The notes under the pieces are model-generated. The model was not told the origin of the DNA and ran no database searches. It worked only from the letters and a program-made list of their open reading frames with translations. A stretch of 32,484 bases of DNA, taken from positions 1 through 32,484 of the forward strand of contig MEDZ01000039.1 of NCBI GenBank assembly GCA_001724275.1. The letters run 5' to 3'. This document shows, piece after piece, positions 1 through 7,247 of the stretch. The translations under genes and the position numbers were made by a program. Origin of the DNA: Gemmatimonadetes bacterium SCN 70-22. GTDB taxonomy: Bacteria; Gemmatimonadota; Gemmatimonadetes; Gemmatimonadales; Gemmatimonadaceae. Position 1 is the stretch's first letter, and every line of letters begins with the position of its first letter.

Positions 1-4
1 CCCC

Positions 5-760
5 GTGCCCCTCCCTCCCCCCACCCGCACCCTCCTCGCCTCCGCCGCCCTGGCGATCCTCGCCGCCCTCCCCGCCCACGCCCAAATCGGCTCCGGCGAC
101 GGCTTCCTCTTCCGTACCCCCACCGTCCGCCTCGCCCTCGCCGCCGGCTACGCTTCCCCCCGCGGCCAGAGCGACATCTTCGACTTCCTCACCGACGAGC
201 TCACGCTCGATCGGCGCGACTTCGCCTCGGCGGCGTTCTCCCTCTCGGCCGCCTACCGTGTCGCCCCGCGCGTCGAGATCGGGCTCGGCACGACCTATGC
301 GGGACACACGGCCGGCTCGGAATCGCGCAAGTTCACGGGAGAGGACAACCTCCCCGTGCTGCAGTCGACGACGCTCGACCGCGTCACGATCATGGCCACG
401 GCGCGACTCTCGCTCCGTGCCCCGGGGCACGCCATCGGGCGCTATGCGTGGATCCCCAGCCGAGTGGTCCCCTTCATTGGAGGAGGCGCCGGCCCCGTCT
501 GGTACCGGCTCCGCCAGTCGGGGGAATTCGTCGACCCGGAAACGCTCGACATCTTCGAGGACCAGTTCGAGTCGAAAGGGTGGTCGCTGGGCGCCACGGG
601 CTTCGGTGGGGCCGACATCTCCCTCTCTCCCCGCTTCGGGGTGACGGCGGAAGGGCGGTACCTCTGGGCCCGGGGGCCGATGAACGGCGACTTCGCCACC
701 TTCAACAAGATCGACCTTTCGGGGTATGATGCCTCGATCGGCTTGTTCGTCAGGTTCTGA
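5..760 (+). CDS. Outer-membrane beta-barrel protein, secreted
   Basis: The 251-residue product opens with a clear Sec signal peptide (basic start, Leu/Ala-rich core, Ala-His-Ala-Gln cleavage region near residue 27). The rest is alternating polar/hydrophobic stretches rich in Gly, Tyr and Phe, and it ends in Val-Arg-Phe. A C-terminal Phe is the usual recognition signal of BAM-assembled outer-membrane barrels. No enzymatic motif is visible. The start is a GTG only five bases into the window, so a start further upstream cannot be excluded, but the signal peptide begins naturally here. The next gene starts 15 bases after its stop with a good GGAGG site, so the two are probably co-transcribed. Barrel fold is well supported; a specific role such as porin or adhesin cannot be assigned. 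Confidence 0.75.
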   Translation: MPLPPPTRTLLASAALAILAALPAHAQIGSGDGFLFRTPTVRLALAAGYASPRGQSDIFDFLTDELTLDRRDFASAAFSLSAAYRVAPRVEIGLGTTYAGHTAGSESRKFTGEDNLPVLQSTTLDRVTIMATARLSLRAPGHAIGRYAWIPSRVVPFIGGGAGPVWYRLRQSGEFVDPETLDIFEDQFESKGWSLGATGFGGADISLSPRFGVTAEGRYLWARGPMNGDFATFNKIDLSGYDASIGLFVRF

Positions 761-774
761 CCGGAGGCACGCAC

Positions 775-1899
775 ATGGTCCGACACATCACACACCTGGC
801 CCTGGTCTCGGCGGCCCTCACGCTGGCCCCGGTGGCGGGGGCGCAGGGGGACAGCTCGCCCTTTTCGCCATGGATCGGCTGCTGGGACCTGGTGCCGCGC
901 GGCGACGCGCCGGCCAGCAGTGAACGCGTCTGCATCCTCCCCACGGAAAACCCCGCCGCGGTGGACCTGGTCTCGCTCGCCGGCGACAGCGTGCTCTCCC
1001 GTCACCGGCTCGACGCCTCTTCGACTAACCACACAATACAGCAAGGGAGCTGCACGGGGACCGAGAGCGTGCACGCCACCGGCGCGCGCGTGTACCTGCG
1101 CACCGATATGCAGTGCGGCGGGGAGCAGCGCCTGGTGAACAGTGTGATGGCGATGTCGCGCGACGGGGAATGGCTCGACGTGCGCGGCGTGGCCTTCGGC
1201 TCAAACGTCGGCGTGCGGGCGTCACGCTACCGCGAGGCGCCGCCCTCCACGCCCCTTCCGGCCAGCATCGCCGCCGCCCTCAGCGGGCGCCCGCGCGGAA
1301 TGCACCCGGCGCGCCTGGCGGCGATGGGGCCGGTGCAGCTGTCGGACGTGGTCGAGGCGTCGCGCTTTCTCGAGGTCGGTGTGCTGCAGACGTGGCTCGC
1401 CGAGCGGGGGCAGGGCTTCGGGCTCGACGCCGGGCGTCTGGTCGCGCTCGAGAATTCGGGGGTGGCCCCGTCGGTGATCGACGTGATGGTCGCCCTCTCG
1501 TACCCGGAGGTCTTCGCCCTCGATCGCACCATGCTCGGCGACCCGCCCCCCGACACGCGGGGGGAGATGCGCGGTGGCGACTACGTCGGCGACGGCTACT
1601 ACGACGGCAGCTGGGGCTACGATCCCTACGGCTACGGCTACGGCCGGGGCTACGGCCGGGGCTACGGCTGGTACTCCGGACGACGCCCGATCGTGGTGGT
1701 GCAGCGTCCGGCCGATGACGGCGGCGCCGAGCACGGCAAGGTGGTGAAGGGGCGCGGCTACGTGTCGGGGCGCAACCCCTCCAGGGGGTCGGGCGGTTCG
1801 TCCGCCGGGAGCTCCGGATCGGCGGGACGCGCCAGCTCCTCCGACTCGGAAAAGGGGAAGAGCACGGGGCGCAAGGCGAAGGCGAAGCCGGGGGAGTAG
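775..1899 (+). CDS. Secreted protein of unknown function with Gly/Tyr-rich and Ser/Lys-rich tail
   Basis: The 374-residue product has a Sec signal peptide (cleavage near Ala-Gly-Ala-Gln, about residue 24). A GGAGG at 763-767 sits a good distance before the ATG. Residues about 25-150 form a compact domain with four cysteines that could make two disulfides. Residues about 150-250 look helical. A Gly/Tyr-rich tract (about 275-305) follows, encoded partly by 12-bp tandem repeats, and then a Ser/Gly/Lys-rich disordered tail. I do not recognise the family. The tail resembles flexible segments of envelope or matrix proteins. It lies 15 bases after a beta-barrel gene and probably shares its transcript, which suggests an envelope role (inference). 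Confidence 0.75.
   Translation: MVRHITHLALVSAALTLAPVAGAQGDSSPFSPWIGCWDLVPRGDAPASSERVCILPTENPAAVDLVSLAGDSVLSRHRLDASSTNHTIQQGSCTGTESVHATGARVYLRTDMQCGGEQRLVNSVMAMSRDGEWLDVRGVAFGSNVGVRASRYREAPPSTPLPASIAAALSGRPRGMHPARLAAMGPVQLSDVVEASRFLEVGVLQTWLAERGQGFGLDAGRLVALENSGVAPSVIDVMVALSYPEVFALDRTMLGDPPPDTRGEMRGGDYVGDGYYDGSWGYDPYGYGYGRGYGRGYGWYSGRRPIVVVQRPADDGGAEHGKVVKGRGYVSGRNPSRGSGGSSAGSSGSAGRASSSDSEKGKSTGRKAKAKPGE
1636..1668 (+). repeat. 12-bp tandem repeat coding Gly-Tyr-Gly-Arg
   Basis: The unit ggctacggccgg occurs twice in full (1636-1647, 1648-1659) and once in part (1660-1668). It is in frame and encodes Gly-Tyr-Gly-Arg within the tail of the secreted protein at 775-1899. Slippage here would change tail length without breaking the frame. 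Confidence 0.8.
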
Positions 1900-1994
1900 G
1901 CCTCGTACGTCGACCGGACCTGGGACCACCGGGGCGGCTACCGGTCTTGTGGGGGATGACACCGGGCGTCCTCACTCGGTAGGGACAACGAAGT

Positions 1995-2032
1995 GGGGGG
2001 CGCGCACGGGATGATCCCCATGCGCGCCCCCC
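1995..2032. terminator. Perfect 12-bp inverted repeat between convergent genes, likely bidirectional terminator
   Basis: The arms ggggggcgcgca (1995-2006) and tgcgcgcccccc (2021-2032) are exact reverse complements around a 14-base loop that can itself fold (ggg/ccc). It lies between the stops of the plus-strand gene ending at 1899 and the minus-strand gene ending at 2056, where a shared terminator is expected. No clear T-tract follows on either strand, so it is not a textbook intrinsic terminator. Confidence 0.6.
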
Positions 2033-2055
2033 CGACTTCCATCGCAGCCTTCTCC

Positions 2056-5000
2056 CTACGGCACGATCCCCCTCGGCGTCGGCGCAATCACGTGCTCCGT
2101 CCCCGCCAGCAGCGAATTGATCTTCCCCACTCGCACGCTGATGATCTGGTCGAGCCGTCCCTGTGCGCCGTCGGTCTCGTCGCCCAGCTCCTTCGACCGC
2201 AGCCGCTCCCCCGCGGTCACCGGCCACTGCGTGCGCGACACGGAGCCGCTCACCGACTGCACCTCCTCGCGCAGCCGCGGGTACTGCCGGTAGCCCAGCC
2301 CCGCGAGCGGACGCGCGAGGACGGAATCGCGGAAGTGGCGCAGGTCCGTGATGGTGCTGTCCACCTGCGCCAGCACGGCGGGCGTGTTGGGACCGCGAGG
2401 CGAACGCCTGAGCGTCGACTGCAGGTTGCCGAGCTGCGTCAGGATGTCGTCGGCGTTGGCGATCACCCGGTTGACGCGCTGGCCGAGTCGGTCGAGAGTG
2501 ACCGATGCCTCATACTGGGCAGCCACCTGCGCCGGCGTCATCTCGATGCGCGGGTCGTTGCGCACGGTGACTGGCTTGGTGTAGCGCTTGCCGCCGACCA
2601 TCAGCGTCACCTGGTAGGTGCCGGGGGTGACCGCCGTCCCGGCCGGCCCGCGGAAGAAGCTCTCCTCGTCGTCGCCACCCCCCTCGGAGGCGCGCTCGTC
2701 GGCGGCACGCCGCTGGGCGCGCAACGCGGCGAGTGATGTGTCGGCAGGGGGGCGCTGCGCCGCTGCGGCGCCTCCACGACCGAAACCACCGCCCCCACCG
2801 GCGAGCGGCGTCATGCGCAGGTCCCACGTCATCCGGTGCACCCCCGCCTCGTCGCGCACGCGGCGGTAGCGGCGCACCACCTCGCCCTTGCTGTCCGCAA
2901 TCTCGATGTTGACCTCGCCCGCGGGCTGCGCCTCGAGCCGGTACGAGATCATCGCGCCGTTGGGCGGGTTCTCGCCGGCCCAGATGCGCATCCCGAGGTT
3001 CCCGTCGCGGTTCCACGACGTCCAGTTGGTCGCCGGACGGATGTCGAAGAGCACCGCCTCCTGTCCCTGCGCCGCCGCCAGCTGCTGCACCGGCGTGAGG
3101 TCGTCCAGGATGTACAGCCCGCGCCCGTGCGTGGCGACGAGGAGGTCGTTGTCGCGCGGTTGCACCTGGATGTCGCGCACGGGGACGGCCGGCATCTTCC
3201 CCCGGATGGAGACCCAGTGCGTCCCGCGGTCCCACGACGCCCACACCCCCGCCTCGGTCCCGGCATACAGCACGTTGCGGTTGCGCGGATCCTCGCGGAT
3301 CACGTGGCTCCACCACGCGCGGTCGGGAAGGTCGCCGCGGATGCTCTTCCACGTCTTCCCGTAGTCGGTGGTCATGTAGAAGTACGGCGCGTAGTCGTCG
3401 TCCTGATGGTGGTCGGCGCTCACGTACGCCGTCCCGGCGTCGAAGTGCGATGCCTCCACGGTGGCGATCCACGCGTTGGGCTTGAGCCCGGGGACGTTGG
3501 TGAAGACGCTGTTCCACGTCTTGCCGCCGTCACGGGTTACGTGCACCATCCCGTCGTCCGACCCGGTCCAGATGACGTTGGAATCCACGGGCGACGGGGC
3601 GATGCTGAGCAGCGTGGTGTGGAACTCGGCGGCGGTGTTGTCGGTCACGATCTCGCCCCCGGACGACTGCTGCTTCTTCGGATCGTTGGTGGTGAGGTCG
3701 GGAGAGATCACCTCCCAGCTCAGGCCGTAGTCGCGCGACCGGAAGACGACGTTGCCGCCGAAGTACACCGTCCCCGGGTGCTGCGGCGAGAGGACGATGG
3801 GCGAGTTCCAGTTGAAGCGGTACTTGTGCGAGAGCATCGCGTCGCCCACCGAGCCGACGCGGTTGGGATACGGATAGATGTTCTTGCGGACGCCGCTCCG
3901 CCGGTCGGTGATGGTGATCATCCCCCCCTGCGCGTCGGCGAAGACGAGCCAGTGCTTGTCGAGCACGGGGACGCCGAAGAAGCCGTCGCCCCCACCCACG
4001 TTGACCCAGTCGGCCGGACGGATCCCCTGGCCGGAGAGCGAGTTGCTGGTCCCGCACCACGTCCCGTTGTCCTGCAGCCCGCCGCAGACGTGATACGGCT
4101 CCTGCATGTCGTAGTTGATGTGGTAGAACTGGGTGAAGGGGAAGGTGTTCACCACCTCGAAGGTGAGCCCGCCGTCGCGGCTCACCTGCCACCCGCCGTC
4201 GCTCCCGCTCAGGACGTAGCGCGGGTCGACGGGATCGATCCACATGGCCTGGTGGTCGCCGTGGATGCCGCGGGCGATGGTCCGGAAGTTCCGCCCGCCG
4301 TCTTCCGACAGGTACAACCCGCCCGAGAGCGAGAAGAGCTTGTTCGGGTTCTTCGGGTCCACGCGGATGTCGGCGTAGTAGAAGGGGCGGAAGTTGATGT
4401 TGGGATCGCGGTTCACCGTGACCCAGCTCTTCCCGGCGTCGTCGCTGCGCCACAGCTCCCCCTCGTCCTTGGTCTCGCTGATGACGTAGACGATGTTCGG
4501 GTTGCTGGGGGCCACGGCGACGCCGATGCGGTCCATCGCCTTGCGCGGGAGGCCGCGGTACTTGTCGGGGCCGGAGAGCGCCTCCCACGTGGCGCCGCCG
4601 TCGACGGACTTGTACACGCCGGTCTTGCCGCTGCCGGACGCGAGGTACCAGGCCCACCGGCGATAGGTGTACATCCCGGCGTACACGATGTTGCTGTTGT
4701 CCGGGTCGGCGGAGATGTCGGAGCAGGAGGTCTGCTGGTCCAGGTAAAGGACGCGCTTCCACGACGCACCGCCGTCGGTGGTCTTGTAGACGCCGCGCTC
4801 CTCGCTCGGCCCCCACTCGCGCCCCAGGACGCAGGCGTAGACGATGTCGGGATCCTTCGCGTCGATGACGAGGCGGGCGATCTTGTCCGACTTCTCGAGC
4901 CCGATGTGCGTCCAGTGCTCGCCGCCATCCACCGATTTGTACATCCCGTCGCCCACCGAGGCGTTGTTGCGCGGGTTCCCCTCGCCGGTGCCGACGTACA

Positions 5001-5352
5001 CCACGTTGCGGTCGCTGGGGGCGACGGCGATGGCGCCGATGGAGATCGCCCCCTGGTCGTCGAAGATGGGGGTGAAGGTGGTGCCGCCGTTCGTCGTCTT
5101 GATGATCCCGCCGTTGGCCCCGGCCACGTAGTAGGTGAGCGGATCGCCGGGGACGCCGGTCACGACGGAGATGCGTCCGGCGTTGTTGATGGGACCCACG
5201 GAGCGCCAGTCGAGGCGCGCGAGCTGGTCGGCGAACGACTGCTGCGCGCCGGCGCTGGTGGCGGCGAGGGTGCAAGTGGCGGCCAGGAGGAGTCCCGCGG
5301 CGACGTGTCGCCGTGCGCGAGGGCTCGATGCGTGAGGGGGGCGTGGCGTCAT
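2056..5352 (-). CDS. Secreted BNR/sortilin (VPS10)-type beta-propeller protein
   Basis: The 1098-residue product starts at the ATG at 5352, chosen because it opens directly into a signal peptide (basic n-region, Ala/Leu core, cleavage near Ala-Gly-Ala-Gln, about residue 37). Residues about 45-770 hold many Asp-box/BNR-like repeats of the pattern T-x-D-G-G-x-x-W, typical of the sortilin/Vps10 propeller group often labelled 'glycosyl hydrolase'. A beta-sandwich FlgD/Ig-like segment follows (about 780-870), then a Gly/Ala-rich linker and a helical C-terminus. No sialidase or other glycosidase active site is evident, so an enzymatic label would be unsafe. Such proteins are common in Gemmatimonadota and Acidobacteriota and are thought to act at the cell surface. 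A related propeller that carries a dockerin lies at 19045-21558. Confidence 0.85.
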   Translation of the reverse strand: MTPRPPHASSPRARRHVAAGLLLAATCTLAATSAGAQQSFADQLARLDWRSVGPINNAGRISVVTGVPGDPLTYYVAGANGGIIKTTNGGTTFTPIFDDQGAISIGAIAVAPSDRNVVYVGTGEGNPRNNASVGDGMYKSVDGGEHWTHIGLEKSDKIARLVIDAKDPDIVYACVLGREWGPSEERGVYKTTDGGASWKRVLYLDQQTSCSDISADPDNSNIVYAGMYTYRRWAWYLASGSGKTGVYKSVDGGATWEALSGPDKYRGLPRKAMDRIGVAVAPSNPNIVYVISETKDEGELWRSDDAGKSWVTVNRDPNINFRPFYYADIRVDPKNPNKLFSLSGGLYLSEDGGRNFRTIARGIHGDHQAMWIDPVDPRYVLSGSDGGWQVSRDGGLTFEVVNTFPFTQFYHINYDMQEPYHVCGGLQDNGTWCGTSNSLSGQGIRPADWVNVGGGDGFFGVPVLDKHWLVFADAQGGMITITDRRSGVRKNIYPYPNRVGSVGDAMLSHKYRFNWNSPIVLSPQHPGTVYFGGNVVFRSRDYGLSWEVISPDLTTNDPKKQQSSGGEIVTDNTAAEFHTTLLSIAPSPVDSNVIWTGSDDGMVHVTRDGGKTWNSVFTNVPGLKPNAWIATVEASHFDAGTAYVSADHHQDDDYAPYFYMTTDYGKTWKSIRGDLPDRAWWSHVIREDPRNRNVLYAGTEAGVWASWDRGTHWVSIRGKMPAVPVRDIQVQPRDNDLLVATHGRGLYILDDLTPVQQLAAAQGQEAVLFDIRPATNWTSWNRDGNLGMRIWAGENPPNGAMISYRLEAQPAGEVNIEIADSKGEVVRRYRRVRDEAGVHRMTWDLRMTPLAGGGGGFGRGGAAAAQRPPADTSLAALRAQRRAADERASEGGGDDEESFFRGPAGTAVTPGTYQVTLMVGGKRYTKPVTVRNDPRIEMTPAQVAAQYEASVTLDRLGQRVNRVIANADDILTQLGNLQSTLRRSPRGPNTPAVLAQVDSTITDLRHFRDSVLARPLAGLGYRQYPRLREEVQSVSGSVSRTQWPVTAGERLRSKELGDETDGAQGRLDQIISVRVGKINSLLAGTEHVIAPTPRGIVP

Positions 5353-5655
5353 TGTGGACGCGCTCCGGTCTCGGAGGGTGGAGGGGGGCGAGCGGCGAAG
5401 GTGTGCAGCTGGTGGCGGCCGCACAGAAGGAGTACGGCCGTCGTCCATGCCGCGCTGCGATGCAATGGCGCGCGGTAGCATCGCCGCGAGGCGCACGCCT
5501 CGCGGCGGGGCGCAGCGAGCGGTCGCGCAAGGAAAGCACAAGGGATTGGCGGTTGGGGAGAGGCGAGTGGAGCGCATCCGCTGGTGCGCGCCACCGGCGG
5601 CGGGTGCATCATTGCGCGCGGCGCGCCGCCCCGGGCGCTCCGGCACCTCCGTCAG
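5353..5655. other. Intergenic region without a recognisable gene
   Basis: This is the upstream region of the minus-strand propeller gene and the region before the plus-strand permease remnant. Open frames run through it on both strands, but their translations are Arg/Ala/Pro-rich and resemble no protein. A ggag at a plausible distance from the ATG at 5352 may be that gene's ribosome site. I see nothing else I can support. Confidence 0.5.
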
Positions 5656-6293
5656 CTCGGTGCCCCTCCCCACGACACTCGCCCGCATGCCCCCGCGTCG
5701 CCTGCCCTTCGCCGCAACCTCTCGCTGCGCGACCTCGTCGTCTTCGGCCTCCTCTTCATCGGGCCGCTTGCGCCTGTCGGGGTGTTCGGCGTGCTCGACG
5801 CGCGGGGACGGTCTTCGTGGCGCAGACGTTCCTGGTTGCCGCGCTGAGCCCGGTGACGCCGGCGCAACTCGCCGCCGACCCAGCGCGCCAGGGGACGGCG
5901 TTCTACGACGTCACGCGCGTCGCGATCGGCGGCTGGCTGGCCACGCTCCTCGCCCTGACCAAGGCGATCGGGCCGGCGTTTTCGGCGATGACGGGGCAGG
6001 CGGCAGCGGCGCGCCGCGACGACGGGCTGTCGCTGCTGGTGTCGGTCGTCGACGTCGGCGCGCTCACCGCCTTCGTCCTCCTGCCCGCGTCGGTGGTGGG
6101 GTACTTCGTGGTGCGGCGGCTGGCAGCTGCAACGCCGTGGCACGTCGCCCTCCCGGTGGCCGGCGCGCTGGTGTCGTGCTGGGTCCTGGTCGAGGCGAGC
6201 GCGCTCGCCCTGGTCGTGGGAGCCGTGTGGGGGGCGCTGGGGGTGGCGGTGGTGGCCGCCGCGCGAGGGAGGGGGCGCCGCACCGAGGGGTGA
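5656..6293 (+). pseudogene. Remnant of an APC-superfamily amino-acid permease (internal deletions and frameshift)
   Basis: In one frame, about 5698-5805 encodes a typical APC-permease N-terminus (L-R-R-N-L-S-L-R-D-L, then a first membrane helix with G-P-L-A-P-V-G-V-F-G). That frame hits a stop at 5845. At about 5808 the homology jumps to a second frame (5808-6293), resuming at what is normally around helix 7 (F-V-A-Q-T-F-L-V) and continuing through T-K-A-I-G-P-A-F-S-A-M-T-G-Q. A second gap near 6012 removes the segment expected after that motif and runs straight into R-D-D-G-L-S-L-L-V-S-V-V-D-V-G, followed by the last helices. About 210 codons remain of a family usually near 450-500. The start is not resolvable. 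A non-functional relic is the simplest reading. The homology comes from family memory, so the deletion boundaries are approximate. Confidence 0.65.
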
Positions 6294-6376
6294 GGCGCGC
6301 CGCCCCTGGTCGTTCCGTCAGCGTGGGCACGTCGGCACCGACGGGACACCCGCCGCCCGCGTGTCCGTATCGCCTC

Positions 6377-7015
6377 CTACTCCCCCACCCCCACCCACCG
6401 CCGCGTCTCCTCATCCACCTCCATCCCCAGCCCCCGCACCACCGCCGCCGCCACCTGCAACGCGCGCCCCACCGCCTCCGTGCGGAACGGCGCCAGCAGC
6501 ACTTCCACTGCGTACCGTACCTCCCCGTCCCGCACGTACGTGTACCCGTAGGCGATGTGCCGCGCATTCATCTCGTTCGTCGCCGCCAGCAGGTCGCCGG
6601 GACACGCGCTCTCGGAGAAGAGCGGCGCGATGATGCGCGCCACCTGCCGGCGTTCTTCCACGACCACGGTGAGCAGTACGCCATGCACGCTCAGCCCGAA
6701 CGACTTCTCCCCTACCCTTTCCACGTCGTCGTCGGCCACCTGCGCCGCGGCTTCCATCACGCGCTGCGGCAGCGGCGTCTCGGGGGCGGCCAACTCGCTG
6801 ACTTGGACCACTTCGGCGGCGGCGGGGCGTGCCGCGGGCTTCGCTCGCCCGGCCGGCCTTGCCGATCCCGCGCGCTTCGCCGGCGACGAGCCCTTCACGG
6901 GCGACGGTCGTCGCGTCTTGGCCTGCGGCGGCTTGGGGACATGCTTGCGGCGAGCGCTCTCGCTCGCGACGCGCTTGACGGACTTCCGCGGGGCAGATTT
7001 GGCACGCATGGCCAT
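6377..7015 (-). CDS. YbjN-like domain protein with basic Lys/Ala/Pro-rich N-terminal tail
   Basis: The 212-residue product has a disordered, strongly basic N-terminal tail (about residues 1-70, rich in Lys, Arg, Ala, Pro and Ser, reminiscent of histone-H1-like tails). A compact alpha/beta domain follows (about 75-205) whose pattern fits the YbjN / type III secretion chaperone-like superfamily. I chose the ATG at 7015 because AAGGTG lies five bases upstream; ATG 7009 is an alternative. A GTG at 7045 would sit inside the candidate -10 box of this gene and lacks a ribosome site. The gene is divergent from the hydrolase at 7236. YbjN-domain proteins are linked to stress and motility regulation in enterobacteria. 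The basic tail suggests nucleic-acid contact here, but that is inference. Confidence 0.65.
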   Translation of the reverse strand: MAMRAKSAPRKSVKRVASESARRKHVPKPPQAKTRRPSPVKGSSPAKRAGSARPAGRAKPAARPAAAEVVQVSELAAPETPLPQRVMEAAAQVADDDVERVGEKSFGLSVHGVLLTVVVEERRQVARIIAPLFSESACPGDLLAATNEMNARHIAYGYTYVRDGEVRYAVEVLLAPFRTEAVGRALQVAAAVVRGLGMEVDEETRRWVGVGE

Positions 7016-7045
7016 GGCGACACCTTGTGCAATGGGACTATTCAC

Positions 7046-7066
7046 ATTGTAACACGAGTGACTCGT
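7046..7066 (-). promoter_or_regulatory. Candidate promoter with palindromic operator upstream of the YbjN-like gene
   Basis: On the minus strand a TACAAT (7046-7051, five of six matches to the -10 consensus) sits about 30 bases upstream of the ATG at 7015. Immediately upstream, in the spacer, is the perfect palindrome ACGAGT-g-ACTCGT (7054-7066). A spacer palindrome is a common repressor-site position. No strong -35 box is visible. The AT-rich patch (7020-7100) contrasts with the very GC-rich surroundings. Confidence 0.4.
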
Positions 7067-7089
7067 CGCAGAGAGAGATTCTTCTTCCT

Positions 7090-7142
7090 TATACTCCTCT
7101 CACCGCCGCCGCATGGCCCGCGTCTGAATCCGGCGGTAGCTT
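7090..7142 (+). promoter_or_regulatory. Candidate promoter elements upstream of the serine hydrolase gene
   Basis: Two candidate -10 elements face the hydrolase gene: TATACT (7090-7095) and TAGCTT within ggcggtagctt (7132-7142). The 11-base ggcggtagctt recurs exactly at 23860-23870 before the flavoprotein gene. Neither has a convincing -35 box, so both are suggestions based on position and recurrence. Confidence 0.3.
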
Positions 7143-7190
7143 CTGCGGGCTGTCGTCTCCCCTTCCCGCCACCCGACCCACGCGCCCCCG

Positions 7191-7247
7191 GCCATGCGCC
7201 TCCCCCGCGTTTCCTCCACCCTGAGCGCCCCTGCCATGCGCCTCCCC
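7191..7247 (+). repeat. 15-bp direct repeat duplicating a start codon
   Basis: The 15-mer gccatgcgcctcccc occurs at 7191-7205 and 7233-7247, exactly 42 bases apart and in frame. Each copy contains an ATG (7194, 7236) of the hydrolase gene, so the two candidate starts sit in identical context. Confidence 0.75.

Noticed and set aside
1636-1668. Tandem repeats as part of a CRISPR array
   Set aside because: They are contiguous 12-bp coding repeats without spacers.
2836-5478. Long plus-strand open frame opposite the propeller gene
   Set aside because: The minus strand encodes Asp-box repeats and a signal peptide; the plus-strand translation has no protein-like features.
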